Assembly (NCBI RefSeq): GCF_031198435.1
Contig: NZ_CP133548.1
Location: 4,312,001-4,376,000 of the forward strand
Origin: Pleionea litopenaei
Lineage (GTDB): Bacteria > Pseudomonadota > Gammaproteobacteria > Enterobacterales > Kangiellaceae
Length of the DNA stretch: 64,000 bases
Reading direction: 5' to 3'
The notes below the pieces were generated by a model. That model saw only the letters and a list, made by a program, of their open reading frames with translations, was not told the DNA's origin and searched no databases. Made by a program: the position numbers and the translations under genes. Position 1 is the first letter of the stretch; the number at the start of each line of letters is the position of its first letter. Below, piece by piece: positions 9,701 through 18,600 of the stretch.

Positions 9701-12490
9701 GACGCGAGCGGTGTGTTGTTGTTTACCTTGCATCACATAGCGGCGGATGGCTGGTCAGTACGGCTATTGATTGAAGAGTTTATGGCGTATTACGCAGCGG
9801 GAGTGACGGGTGCGCCGGCGGCCTTAAGGCCATTGTCGGTGCAGTACAGTGATTACGCGGTGTGGCAACGAACGACACACACAGACTCTGCTTTAGCGGA
9901 GTCATTGGGGTATTGGACAAAGCAATTAGCGGGAGTCCCTCAAGCCCACAACGTACCCTTGGACCGTCCTCGACCGAGTCATAAACAGTATCAAGGAGGG
10001 GTGTACCGGACGGCGCTAAGCGCAGCGTTGCTGTCGAACGTGCAGGCGTTAGCGCATACGCATCAGATGACGTTGTTTATGGTGCTGCACGGTGTTGTGA
10101 ATTTAGTGTTGGCCCGCCACAGCAATGAGCGTGAAGTCATCATAGGAACACCGGTTGCCAACCGAATGCGCGCCGAGTTAGCGCCGTTGATCGGTTGCTT
10201 TGTGAATACCTTAGTGCTCAGAGGGCGCACGGATTTCGCATCAGTGACGGAGTATTTTGAGCATATACGGCAAGTGAACTTGGATGCACAGATGCATCAA
10301 GATGTGCCGTTTGAGCAGCTGCTGGAGCAGTGCTCGGTAGAGCGGAGTTTACAGCACACACCATTGTTCCAATTAATGTTGCGGCTAGAAGAGGATGAGC
10401 TGTCGAAGCTGACGTTGCCAGGCCTATCCATTACGCCCGTGGCGTTAGAGCAAACCATGGCCAAGTTTGACTTGGATATTAACGTTCGTCTGTTGTCGGA
10501 AGGCGCGGAGTTTGAATGGCATTACGATGAGTCGATTTTAACGGCTGAGCATGTGGCTCAGTTAAGCAGCGATGTGATGACGCTGTTGCAGCAAGTCGTG
10601 CAGCAGCCAAACGCGAAACTCGCGGAGTTATCGATGTTGTCGGCTCAAGCGGAAGCGGAGTTGATGGCCTTAGGACGTGGTGCGCCGTTGCCATCGTCGG
10701 CGGGAGAGCGTTGTTTGCATCAGTGGGTAGAAGCGCAAGTGGCTGCGCACCCTGAACGAATAGCGGTGCGCTGTGCGAGTCAATCACTGACTTATCAGCA
10801 ATTGAATGCGGCGGCCAATCGCTTAGCTCATTATCTGCGAGCCGAAGGGGTGGATGTGGAAACGCCCGTGGGGATCAGTTTGACGCGAACATCGCAGATG
10901 GTGGTTGCGTTATTGGGTGTCTTAAAAGCAGGAGGGAGTTACGTTGCATTAGATCCCAATTATCCGTCGGAGCGCTTAGCGTACATCGTGGAGGATACGG
11001 AGTTATCCCATGTGCTGTGTGAACGTAAAGTGGAGCATCAGGTTGCTTGGCCGAGGGGTGTAAAGCTGCACTTATTGGATGAGTTGGGGGAGCGTTTAGC
11101 GGAGCAGTCAGACAGTGCGTTAGAGGTAGCGGTTCAGCCGGAGCATTTAGCGTATTTAATTTACACCTCAGGCTCAACGGGTCGTCCGAAGGGCGTGATG
11201 ATTGAACATCGCAGTGCCAGTAGTTTGCTGGCGTGGTCGCAAGATTATTACCGAGCGGACGAGATGAAAGAAGTCTTGGCGAGCACATCGTTGAACTTCG
11301 ACTTGTCTGTGTTTGAGGTGTTCGCGCCGTTGAGTGTGGGTGGCAGTTGTCGCGTCGTGGATTCGATTTTGAGCGTGTTGGAGGATGATTATTCAAGCGT
11401 GAGTTTAATCAACACGGTGCCGTCGGGAATGGAAGCGCTGGTGCGAGCGGAGCGAGTACCCGCGACAGTCCAGACCATTAATTTAGCGGGAGAGCCGTTA
11501 TCAGGACGTTTAGTCAATGAGCTATTAGCGCAGGGCTCCGTGAAGCGAGTCGTGAACTTGTACGGTCCTTCGGAAGATACGACCTATTCGACGGTGAAGG
11601 CGTTTGAGTCGGAGCAGGCGACGGCCCCGAGTATAGGTCGAGCGGTGAGTGGGACGCACTTATATGTGTTGGATAAAGACGGTCAATTAGCCCCGAGAGG
11701 TGTGATCGGCGAGCTGTACATAGGGGGCGCAGGGTTAGCGCGAGGTTATTTAAATCAGCCGAGTTTAACGAACGAGCGATTTATCTCGGCGGCGTTTACG
11801 GCGGGCGCGGGAAGCCGTTTGTATCGAACCGGAGATTGGGTGCGTTATAACACCGAGGGCGATTTGGAGTTTCTGGGTCGTGCCGATGAGCAGGTTAAGA
11901 TCCGAGGGTTTCGGGTCGAGCTTGGCGAAGTACAGCACCAATTATTGTCGTGTGCGGTGGTGAGTGACGGCGTGGTGATAGCGCAAGAGGGACACTTGGT
12001 TGCGTATGTAGTGTTGGCAGAAGGCGCAGATGAAGTGCGTGTGCGCGAGTACATGAAGCAGCGACTACCGGATTATATGCAACCGTCGCGTTACGGTGTC
12101 TTAGAGGCTTTGCCCTTAACGCCGAATGGCAAGGTAGATAAACGAGCGTTGCCGGCCATCACGGTAACGGCTGAGTCAGATTATGTAGCGCCCAGTGGTG
12201 CGACAGAAACGGAGCTGGCAACACTCTGGGCGACGTTATTGCAACGGCCGGTTGAGAGCATCAGCGCGACGGCCAACTTCTTTGAGTTAGGTGGCCACTC
12301 TTTGCTCGCGGTGCAGGTATCAAAGACCATTTATGATCATTTCAAAGTAAATATTTCTTTAAAAGAACTCTTTGACTTTCAAAATATTAAAGATCTCGGG
12401 ACACATCTTGATTACTTAATGCTGCTAAAAAATCGGATAGAAAGTAATGAGCTAGATAACCAAGATAGCCTCGAAGAAATTGAGTGGTAA
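719..12490 (+). CDS. NRPS gene 1, main part: (C)-A(Gly)-T-[C-A(Ala)-T]x3
   Basis: Cytoplasmic multimodular synthetase. The frame begins mid C domain after the A8 break. Order by window position: rest of C to about 1150; A1 1217-2710; T 2730-2960; C 3010-4300; A2 4390-5860; T 5880-6110; C 6160-7450; A3 7540-9010; T 9030-9260; C 9310-10600; A4 10690-12160; T 12180-12400. A domains carry YTSGSTG and NGKVDK, carriers carry LGGHSL, and C2-C4 carry HHIAADGWS. The code of A1 reads DILQLGMVWK, close to the known Gly code DILQLGLIWK. A2-A4 read DLFNNALTYK, which I recall as an Ala code. The three Ala modules are near-identical copies. The acidic tail ending LEEIEW is a likely docking peptide for gene 2. 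There is no E or TE domain. ATG 719 is very unlikely to be a natural start because it splits a C domain. Confidence 0.95.
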   Translation: MLGVFASVNPFLVDVDPSADFNSLLRKISRLQKADFRHQKYPIGAIIRDVKSNKKSRLYDVVFNYLKTDYSDLYFGTHNAEVIYSSHNHDPVPLTFTIWDGDSDDIEIQLDFNMAYFNADEIDALTDRFHFLFQHALENHALPIQELSIITQQEFEKYSLPSVSVKATFLQSWSEQVNARNTQVAVRSGDESWCYGELEEQANRVANWLSAQGVQKGDVIGVCLERSLPLMSHLLGCLKVGAAYLPLDPSYPEQRLQYMLSDSQAQWVLVDDEHPAFKREGVKVFNIASTDYQAALFASASEYRTEVKAGDLAYLIYTSGSTGQPKGVMVSHGNVANFLMSMQEQPGCQVGDRLLAVTPISFDIHVLELFLPLISGAEVVLCRREDSVDGARLSAQLAEHEITMMQATPMTWRLLLDSGEWPTGVILKALCGGERLAEDLASRLLERVDSLWNMYGPTETTVWSTCARLTNEGVSIGYPIANTQCYVLSESRELLPRGVSGELYIGGAGVTQGYWQREALTAERYCDNPFVEDGQERMYRTGDRVRYLADGRLHYEGRVDEQVKLRGQRIEPGEIESVLVEHEGLRSAVVTIQSGAGEDDGRLVAYVVLADKEALLDEGELAERLRDYLEPRLPLHLIPSAYAVLEALPLTPNGKVDKRALPAIAVTAESDYVAPSGATETELATLWATLLQRPVESISATANFFELGGHSLLAVQLANGVEDSLHRQLSIRHIFEHPELRRLAQFITSSAPASSSQAIPAVTSEHSAAPLSYAQQRLWLIDQLQGNSAEYNMPAALRLKGTFDREIAQGAVQAIMQRHRILRSGYRASGEGAEQYVRPEGSWVLSYHDLRGELREEQPQRLKQLLSAEMETPFDLTRDLPVRVSYVQLSDEEEDASGVLLFTLHHIAADGWSVRLLIEEFMAYYAAGVTGAPAALRPLSVQYSDYAVWQRTTHTDSALAESLGYWTKQLAGVPQAHNVPLDRPRPSHKQYQGGVYRTALSAALLSNVQALAHTHQMTLFMVLHGVVNLVLARHSNEREVIIGTPVANRMRAELAPLIGCFVNTLVLRGRTDFASVTEYFEHIRQVNLDAQMHQDVPFEQLLEQCSVERSLQHTPLFQLMLRLEEDELSKLTLPGLSITPVALEQTMAKFDLDINVRLLSEGAEFEWHYDESILTAEHVAQLSSDVMTLLQQVVQQPNAKLAELSMLSAQAEAELMALGRGAPLPSSAGERCLHQWVEAQVAAHPERIAVRCASQSLTYQQLNAAANRLAHYLRAEGVDVETPVGISLTRTSQMVVALLGVLKAGGSYVALDPNYPSERLAYIVEDTELSHVLCERKVEHQVAWPRGVKLHLLDELGERLAEQSDSALEVAVQPEHLAYLIYTSGSTGRPKGVMIEHRSASSLLAWSQDYYRADEMKEVLASTSLNFDLSVFEVFAPLSVGGSCRVVDSILSVLEDDYSSVSLINTVPSGMEALVRAERVPATVQTINLAGEPLSGRLVNELLAQGSVKRVVNLYGPSEDTTYSTVKAFESEQATAPSIGRAVSGTHLYVLDKDGQLAPRGVIGELYIGGAGLARGYLNQPSLTNERFISAAFTAGAGSRLYRTGDWVRYNNEGDLEFLGRADEQVKIRGFRVELGEVQHQLLSCAVVSDGVVIAQEGHLVAYVVLAEGADEVRVREYMKQRLPDYMQPSRYGVLEALPLTPNGKVDKRALPAITVTAESDYVAPSGATETELATLWATLLQRPVESISATANFFELGGHSLLAVQLANGVEDSLHRQLSIRHIFEHPELRRLAQFITSSAPASSSQAIPAVTSEHSAAPLSYAQQRLWLIDQLQGNSAEYNMPAALRLKGTFDREIAQGAIQAIMQRHRILRSGYRASGEGAEQYVRSEGSWVLSYHDLRGELREEQPQRLKQLLSVEMETPFDLTRDLPVRVSYVQLSDEEEDASGVLLFTLHHIAADGWSVRLLIEEFMAYYAAGVTGAPAALRPLSVQYSDYAVWQRTTHTDSALAESLGYWTKQLAGVPQAHNVPLDRPRPSHKQYQGGVYRTALSAALLSNVQALAHTHQMTLFMVLHGVVNLVLARHSNEREVIIGTPVANRMRAELAPLIGCFVNTLVLRGRTDFASVTEYFEHIRQVNLDAQMHQDVPFEQLLEQCSVERSLQHTPLFQLMLRLEEDELSKLTLPGLSVTPVALEQTMAKFDLDINVRLLSEGAEFEWHYDESILTAEHVAQLSSDVMTLLQQVVQQPNAKLAELSMLSAQAEAELMALGRGAPLPSSAGERCLHQWVEAQVAAHPERIAVRCASQSLTYQQLNAAANRLAHYLRAEGVDVETPVGISLTRTSQMVVALLGVLKAGGSYVALDPNYPSERLAYIVEDTELSHVLCERKVEHQVAWPRGVKLHLLDELGERLAEQSDSALEVAVQPEHLAYLIYTSGSTGRPKGVMIEHRSASSLLAWSQDYYRADEMKEVLASTSLNFDLSVFEVFAPLSVGGSCRVVDSILSVLEDDYSSVSLINTVPSGMEALVRAERVPATVQTINLAGEPLSGRLVNELLAQGSVKRVVNLYGPSEDTTYSTVKAFESEQATAPSIGRAVSGTHLYVLDKDGQLAPRGVIGELYIGGAGLARGYLNQPSLTNERFISAAFTAGAGSRLYRTGDWVRYNNEGDLEFLGRADEQVKIRGFRVELGEVQHQLLSCAVVSDGVVIAQEGHLVAYVVLAEGADEVRVREYMKQRLPDYMQPSRYGVLEALPLTPNGKVDKRALPAIAVTAESDYVAPSGATETELATLWATLLQRPVESISATANFFELGGHSLLAVQLANGVEDSLNRQLSIRHIFEHPELRRLAQFITSSAPASSSQAIPAVTSEHSAAPLSYAQQRLWLIDQLQGNSAEYNMPAALRLKGTFDREIAQGAIQAIMQRHRILRSGYRASGEGAEQYVRSEGSWVLSYHDLRGELREEQPQRLKQLLSAEMETPFDLTRDLPVRVSYVQLSDEEEDASGVLLFTLHHIAADGWSVRLLIEEFMAYYAAGVTGAPAALRPLSVQYSDYAVWQRTTHTDSALAESLGYWTKQLAGVPQAHNVPLDRPRPSHKQYQGGVYRTALSAALLSNVQALAHTHQMTLFMVLHGVVNLVLARHSNEREVIIGTPVANRMRAELAPLIGCFVNTLVLRGRTDFASVTEYFEHIRQVNLDAQMHQDVPFEQLLEQCSVERSLQHTPLFQLMLRLEEDELSKLTLPGLSITPVALEQTMAKFDLDINVRLLSEGAEFEWHYDESILTAEHVAQLSSDVMTLLQQVVQQPNAKLAELSMLSAQAEAELMALGRGAPLPSSAGERCLHQWVEAQVAAHPERIAVRCASQSLTYQQLNAAANRLAHYLRAEGVDVETPVGISLTRTSQMVVALLGVLKAGGSYVALDPNYPSERLAYIVEDTELSHVLCERKVEHQVAWPRGVKLHLLDELGERLAEQSDSALEVAVQPEHLAYLIYTSGSTGRPKGVMIEHRSASSLLAWSQDYYRADEMKEVLASTSLNFDLSVFEVFAPLSVGGSCRVVDSILSVLEDDYSSVSLINTVPSGMEALVRAERVPATVQTINLAGEPLSGRLVNELLAQGSVKRVVNLYGPSEDTTYSTVKAFESEQATAPSIGRAVSGTHLYVLDKDGQLAPRGVIGELYIGGAGLARGYLNQPSLTNERFISAAFTAGAGSRLYRTGDWVRYNTEGDLEFLGRADEQVKIRGFRVELGEVQHQLLSCAVVSDGVVIAQEGHLVAYVVLAEGADEVRVREYMKQRLPDYMQPSRYGVLEALPLTPNGKVDKRALPAITVTAESDYVAPSGATETELATLWATLLQRPVESISATANFFELGGHSLLAVQVSKTIYDHFKVNISLKELFDFQNIKDLGTHLDYLMLLKNRIESNELDNQDSLEEIEW
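1217..2710 (+). repeat. Gly-specific A-domain cassette, copy 1 (matches 54379-55872)
   Basis: About 1494 bp, nearly identical to 54379-55872 at a constant offset of 53162. The match begins in the C-A linker (GCAACGTTTTT) and ends directly after core motif A10 (CGGCCATC). It covers exactly one A domain without its carrier, in keeping with an exchange of the A domain as a unit. Confidence 0.93.
2651..12315 (+). repeat. Tandem triplication of a 3150-bp T-C-A(Ala) module
   Basis: The landmark TTAGAGGCTTTGCCC recurs at 2651, 5801, 8951 and 12101, giving an exact period of 3150 bp (1050 codons). Three full units and a partial fourth carrier are present. Homology ends near 12315, inside the last T domain. 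Copies differ at few sites (for example Val/Ile near 3150/6300, Pro/Ser in YVRxEG, His/Asn in DSLxRQLS), which indicates recent expansion or continuing gene conversion. Confidence 0.97.
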
Positions 12491-12660
12491 CATGGATAAA
12501 ATTAAACATCTAATAGTTGAGCTTGGAAGAAAAGAAATTCATCTGTTTGTTGAGGACGGGCGTTTAAAAACCAAAGCGAAACCTGGCTCGATAACTACAT
12601 TAATTGCGCAAAAAATAAGAGACAATAAAGCTGATTTAATAGATTGGATAAAAAACAATA
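12410..12660 (+). other. Docking junction gene 1 -> gene 2
   Basis: The gene 1 tail after its last carrier is acidic and ends DSLEEIEW. Gene 2 opens with a roughly 55-residue TubC_N-like head whose hairpin is Lys-rich (GRLKTKAKPGS). Opposite charges suggest tail-to-head docking. Family knowledge: TubC_N heads bind short C-terminal peptides of the upstream synthetase. Confidence 0.75.
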
Positions 12661-15600
12661 AGGACTCAGAAGACTTAGAATATCAAGTATTAAAGTCCAC
12701 TCCACTCAAGCAGTACTCTTTATCCGAAGCGCAAAATAAGATTTGGTTCTCTTTTAAGGTTAATCCAAATAGCAACGAATATAGTATGCCTGCGAGACTT
12801 AGAGTGCATGGTAATTTCGACATCGAAATTGCTAAACATTCGATAGCTCGCCTTTTGCAAAAGCATCAGATTTTGAACTCATCATTCATTGAGATCGATA
12901 ACATTCCTTATCTGACTAGAAGGGAATATATTCAAATTAATGTCGAATATCAGCATGTCGTTTTTGATGCAATAATAGAGGAAGAAATTGATAAGCATCT
13001 ATTGATAGAGGTAAATAAACCTTTTGATCTCCTGAATGAGCCATTAGTAAGAGTTAAATACTTTGAGTTTCAAGGAAAAAGCGAAACGATTCAACTTTTG
13101 TTTTTTAACATACATCATATAGTTTTTGATGGGTACTCATTTTCCTTGTTAATTAAGGACTTTTCTGAATTTTATAATGAAATTAGTTGTAATAAAGAGC
13201 CGCTTATTGATCAAAGTCAAATTGATTATTTCGACTACTTAGTTTGGTCAGCGTCTCAAAGTCCTAAAACTGACTTCATTCAGGGTATTAATTTTTGGAA
13301 AAGTTATCTTTCAAACAGCAAGGCGCTTCATGGTTTGCCTATTGAGTCGACTAGGTCTAATGACGAGGACCCAAAGCCAAAAAGATATGTGAGTCATAGA
13401 AAATATGATTTAAATAATTTCCAAAATGTGTTGTCTGAGGAAAAAATCACTCTGTTTACCTTTCTTCAAAGTGTTATTGCCTTATCAATTGGTAGAGTCG
13501 AAAATTCTACTGATGTGATTGTTGGTACACCTGTTGCGAATCGGGGCAACAATCAATTCACTGACGTAGTAGGTATGTTTGTCAATACGATTGCGATTCG
13601 TTCAAACTTGGCAGTTAAAACTGTTGGCGATTTTCTATCGCAACAAAGAGAACATATTTACAAGGCGCTTTCGTATCAGCATATTCCATTCGAAAAGGTT
13701 ATTGAAGCAACTCAAGTAGAACGTTCTAGCTTTTATTCGCCCATTTTCCAAATTCTTTTCTCAGTAGTTGAGAAAAGTGACTTATTAATGGAGGTGGGTG
13801 GTCTAAATTTATCATTCGAGCCAGAAAATAAACTGTCCTTAAAAGCAGAGTTGGACATAACCGCTGAGATTAGCAATGGCCGTGTACAGATTATCTGGGA
13901 TTATGACAGTTGTTTATTTAGTAGGGTTACTATAGAGCGACTTGATGATTATGTAGAGTTGTTTATCTCGTTTTTAACTGAGGCCGGCAGCAGTCAGCCT
14001 TTGGAGATCAATAAGAAGCTTACCTTTTCCGATCTAACTAAATTGGACAAAGTGAACGAGCATGTTCAAGAAGACTCATCTATAAGCTGTAAAACTTTAA
14101 GCGCTTTAATGCAGGAATCATTTGCTAAGCACGCATGTAATACGATGATTACTGCAAATGGTCAGCAATTTACGTATAAACACATCGATGAAGTCTCTGA
14201 CTTGATAGTTATTCGAATGTTAGAACATGGTATCAAGCCGGGAATGAATGTTGGTATATATGCTGAACGAAATTATGAATTGGTCGTGTATTTAATTGCT
14301 GCGATTAAAATGGGTTGTTGTTTTATTCCGTTAGATCATAGTTATCCAGCCGATAGAATTCATTTTATGCTTGACGACGCGAATATAAGTTGCTTGTTAT
14401 CGACAGAGAATCTTATAGCGAAACTTGACGAATGCTTAAATACTCCATTTGTTATCGATGAAAATATATTCAATGAGAAACTAGATAAAACGTTCGAATT
14501 GCCAGAAGTTGATTTAGATAATAAGGCATATATGCTCTATACCTCTGGTTCTTCTGGTCAGCCTAAGGGTGTCATTGTCAGTCAAAGAGCTATTTCTTTA
14601 CATATTCAATCAGTTATCGAATATTTCAATCTTGATAAGACGGATACTTTTTTTAACTGCACGTCGTTTAGTTTTGATACCTTTTTAGAGCAAACATTGG
14701 CAACCGTACTGTGTGGCGGAGAGGTGGTCCTTTCGCAACAAATATTGCTCTCTTCTGAGGACTTGTTCACTTATATCAATGATTTTGATATTACAACACT
14801 TGATTTAAATCCTAGTTACTTTACCCAAGTGCTAGCCACGACTGAACGAGAATTCTGGAGCAATAACAAGCTACGGAGAATCATTGTCGGTGGTGAAAGT
14901 TTAAGCCAGTTTGCGATAGATAAATGGAATGACCTTGGTCTACGCGATCAAATTAAGCTTTACAACGCTTATGGACCGACGGAAGCAGTTATTACAACAA
15001 CGATACAAGAAATTGAAGCGGCTTCAAAAGCGAACGACATCGGGTATGTGATTGGTGATCGACAATTGTATGTACTCGATGAGGAAGGTGAGAAAGTACC
15101 TTATGGTGCCGTTGGGGAATTACATGTCGGAGGAGTGTGCATAGCTGATGGATATTTCAATTTAGAGAGTAAAACAACTCAAAGCTTCTTGGCCTCGAAG
15201 TGTGGTCGAAAGATACTTTATAAGACAGGTGATCTGGTTAGATTTAATAATAGTGGCGGATTGGAGTTCTTAGGTCGAAGAGATGAACAGGTTAATCTAA
15301 ATGGGATTAGAGTCGAACTAGGTGAAATTAATCAAGTTATTGAAGCGATTCCCTCAATAAACCAAGCTGTTGTGTCTATTGATACATTATCCTCAGGTAC
15401 CAAAAAAATCGTCGCTTGGGTGACTACTTCACAGACTAATGAAGTCGAATCGTTGGTGAAAGAAGTTTTGAGATCAAAACTACCTAGTTATATGGTTCCC
15501 GATCGGATAATTGTAGTCGAGAATTTTCCTATGTTACCGAATGGTAAGATTGATAGAAGTTCTTTAAAGTTAGGAAACGAAGAACTTATCCTCAATTCCA

Positions 15601-18600
15601 ATGATGATTTAACGACTGAAACGGAGCAAGTACTAGCTCGAATTTGGTCAGATGTTTTAAGTATCGATGCAAATATTATAGGTAGCACGAGTGATTTCTT
15701 TAAACTCGGTGGTAGCTCAATTCTCTTAATTCAAATAATTGCAAGAATTCATACTCATTTCAAAGTTAAACTTAGCGTAAAGGATCTGTTTGACAACTCG
15801 AATTTTAGAAGGCTGGCTTGTGTCATTGATGAGTCCGCAATAGACAGTGTTCCTGTATCGATTAAAAAGACGACAAATCAATATTCCGCTGGTGTGTTGT
15901 CACAAGCTCAACAAAGACTATGGTTCATTGATAGATTAAATGGGGGAGATCCAAGTTACAATATGGTCATGGCCCTCCAGTTTCTTGGGCCTTTAAAATC
16001 CAACACCATAGAATCTGCTATTGATAAGTTAATCGCAAATCATCATGTCCTTAAAAGTCGTATTTTTGATTTTAATGGTAAGGTTGTGCAGCAGGCGAGT
16101 GAGGATGCCATTCTCTCGATGCCTGTTTCGGATTTTCAAAACATCCAGCAAACGGAGTTTGCTACGCAGATAGACAAAGTCGTTTACAATGAAAAGCAAC
16201 ACATTTTTGATTTAAGTGAAGCACTTAAGATAAGAGCTACTTTATTGTTAGGCCCTTTAATTGAAGGTGTAGAACAAAAAGTACTGATAATTAATTTACA
16301 TCATATAGCTGCTGATGCTCGCTCTGTAGATATACTGTTAAAGCAGCTCTATCTCGAACTTAATTCTACTAAAAAGACTGATTTCGACGAGAAGCATCTC
16401 CAATACATAGATTACGCTGAGTGGGAGTATCATCAGTATCAAGAGGAGAGTTCCGAAAAAGCCTCTCTCTCTTATTGGATAGACTTTCTCACTGATGCGC
16501 CGGCTCTTCACTCTATACCGATGATTGGTAGCAGATCCAATCATAGTAAAAGTGCAACCTTAAATTCGCAATTAAATATGAGCAGCTGGAATCTGGCAAA
16601 GCAATTTTGTCAGGAGAAAAAGCTAACTATCTTTTCTTTACTAAGTAGTACTCTTGGTTTAGCTGTAGGTCGTATTACTCAACAAGAGCAAGTGCTTATT
16701 GGTACTCCGTTTGATTTGCGTTCAGAGTTAAATCTTCAAGATGTTGTGGGACTCTTTGTAAACATGATTCCGTTGAAGGTTGTTGCCAATATTAATGATA
16801 AAGAAGCGTTTTTGGATCTGACTAGAATCAATCACATAAATGCTCAGCAACATGGTCATGTTCCATTTGAAAGAATCATTGATGCATTGAGCTTGGATAG
16901 ATATTCCAATCAAAATCCATTATTTCAAATATCCATTTCTTTGCAAGAAAAGGCCAATGTTTCTGCTGAGTTTGATGGGCTGTCTAGTTCAATATTGGAA
17001 TACCAAGAAAGTGAAAATAAGTTTGATATAGAGTTGACAATTATTACTAGCTCAACAAGTATCGAGATGCTATGGAATTATAATTCACTTTTATTCAGTT
17101 CAAAGACTATCGATCGACTCGATTATGCGTTTCACCAATACTTTAAGTCTTTAATAGATCCAAATGTTAGGGACTTGGCTAAAGTTGGTATTGTTTCCAA
17201 TGAGGACGAAGTGTTTTTAACGTCTCATCCCAAATTAAAAGAGCCTGGTTTCGATAATAAAACAGTTCTAGATAAATTTATTGCTAATGCTCAATCGATT
17301 CCAGAAAGTATTGCATTGGTTTTTAATGATAAGCGATTTACCTTTCAAGAATTGAATGTTTTGTCGAACATCATTGCAAAGAAGCTCATGGATAGTGGTG
17401 TAAGTGTCGGTGATGTTGTTGCAACGTTATTGCCTCGGAGTGAATGTTATGTGGTGGCAGCTTTGGCAACTATTAAAGTTGGCGCTGTATTTTTGCCAAT
17501 TGATGACCGTTATCCTGAAGCAAGAATAAGGCATATTCTATCGGATTCCAAAGCTTCCATGTTATTAACCTTTTCACACATGATGAGAAAATACTTACAT
17601 GATGTTAAGTCGATATCAATAGATTTAATATTTGAGTCAGAGGTAGAGCCGATTGAGGAACTTGAGTTTTCGAATCATGAAGCACTTTATGCAATATATA
17701 CGTCTGGCTCAACTGGAGTACCGAAAGGAGTTTTAAATACTCAGAAGGGAATTGTCAATCTACTAGAGTTTCTAATTCCAAAATTTCAATTGAATCATAA
17801 AAGCCGGATTTTACAATTGTCATCATTTGGATTTGATGCTTCAATCTGGGATATGTTTTTAGCTTTATGTAGTGGTGCCGAGCTACATATACTAGACAAT
17901 GAAATACTCCTCTCTCCAGACAACATAGCGCAATACGTAGAAGAAGAAAAAATTACCTATGCATTTATTCCCCCATCTCTTCTTCGACTGCTAAATGAAA
18001 AGAAATTCAATAGTTTAAGTGTTCTAACTGTCGGTGGTGAAAGCATAGATATCACATTAGCTAAACGGTGGTCTAGAGGTAGAATGCTATTTAATTGCTA
18101 TGGACCTGCTGAAAATGCTGTTGTTAGTACCATAAAGCAGTTAATGCCGGATAGCGAAGCAGTCAGTATAGGCAGGGCGATTCCTGGTGTTGAATGTCTA
18201 GTGTTAGATGTGAATCAGCAGCGTCTACCACCAGGCAGTATTGGCGAACTTTATTTATCTGGTGCAGGACTCGCTTTAGGATACTTAAATAACGAAGCCA
18301 AGAATAAAGAAGTATTTTATGAAATACGTAACGCAAGCTCTGATATTGTCCGATGGTATCGTACGGGAGATAGAGTTTATATCAATGATCAAGATGAGCT
18401 GGTCTTTGTTGGGCGAATAGATGAACAAGTCAAAATTCGTGGTCAGAGAATAGAACTTTCTGAAATTGAAAACTTGGTCGAGAGCTTGTGGTTCGTAGAG
18501 TCAGCTCTTGTTATCACTCGTGAAGATGCAGATAACAATACAAGTCTTGTTCTTTACTTTAAATTACTCGAGTCCTTCCAGAAAGAAAGTGGAGCTTCGA

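Noticed and set aside
2651-12315. Insertion sequence or phage repeat
   Set aside because: The repeat is entirely NRPS coding sequence in frame, with no terminal inverted repeats and no transposase or integrase gene.
12480-12491. Upstream TTG start for gene 2 (and TTG 25444 for gene 3)
   Set aside because: The additions (MSGN, MNFK) lie before the TubC_N-like head and overlap the upstream gene. ATG 12492 and 25456, one base after the stop codons, fit better.
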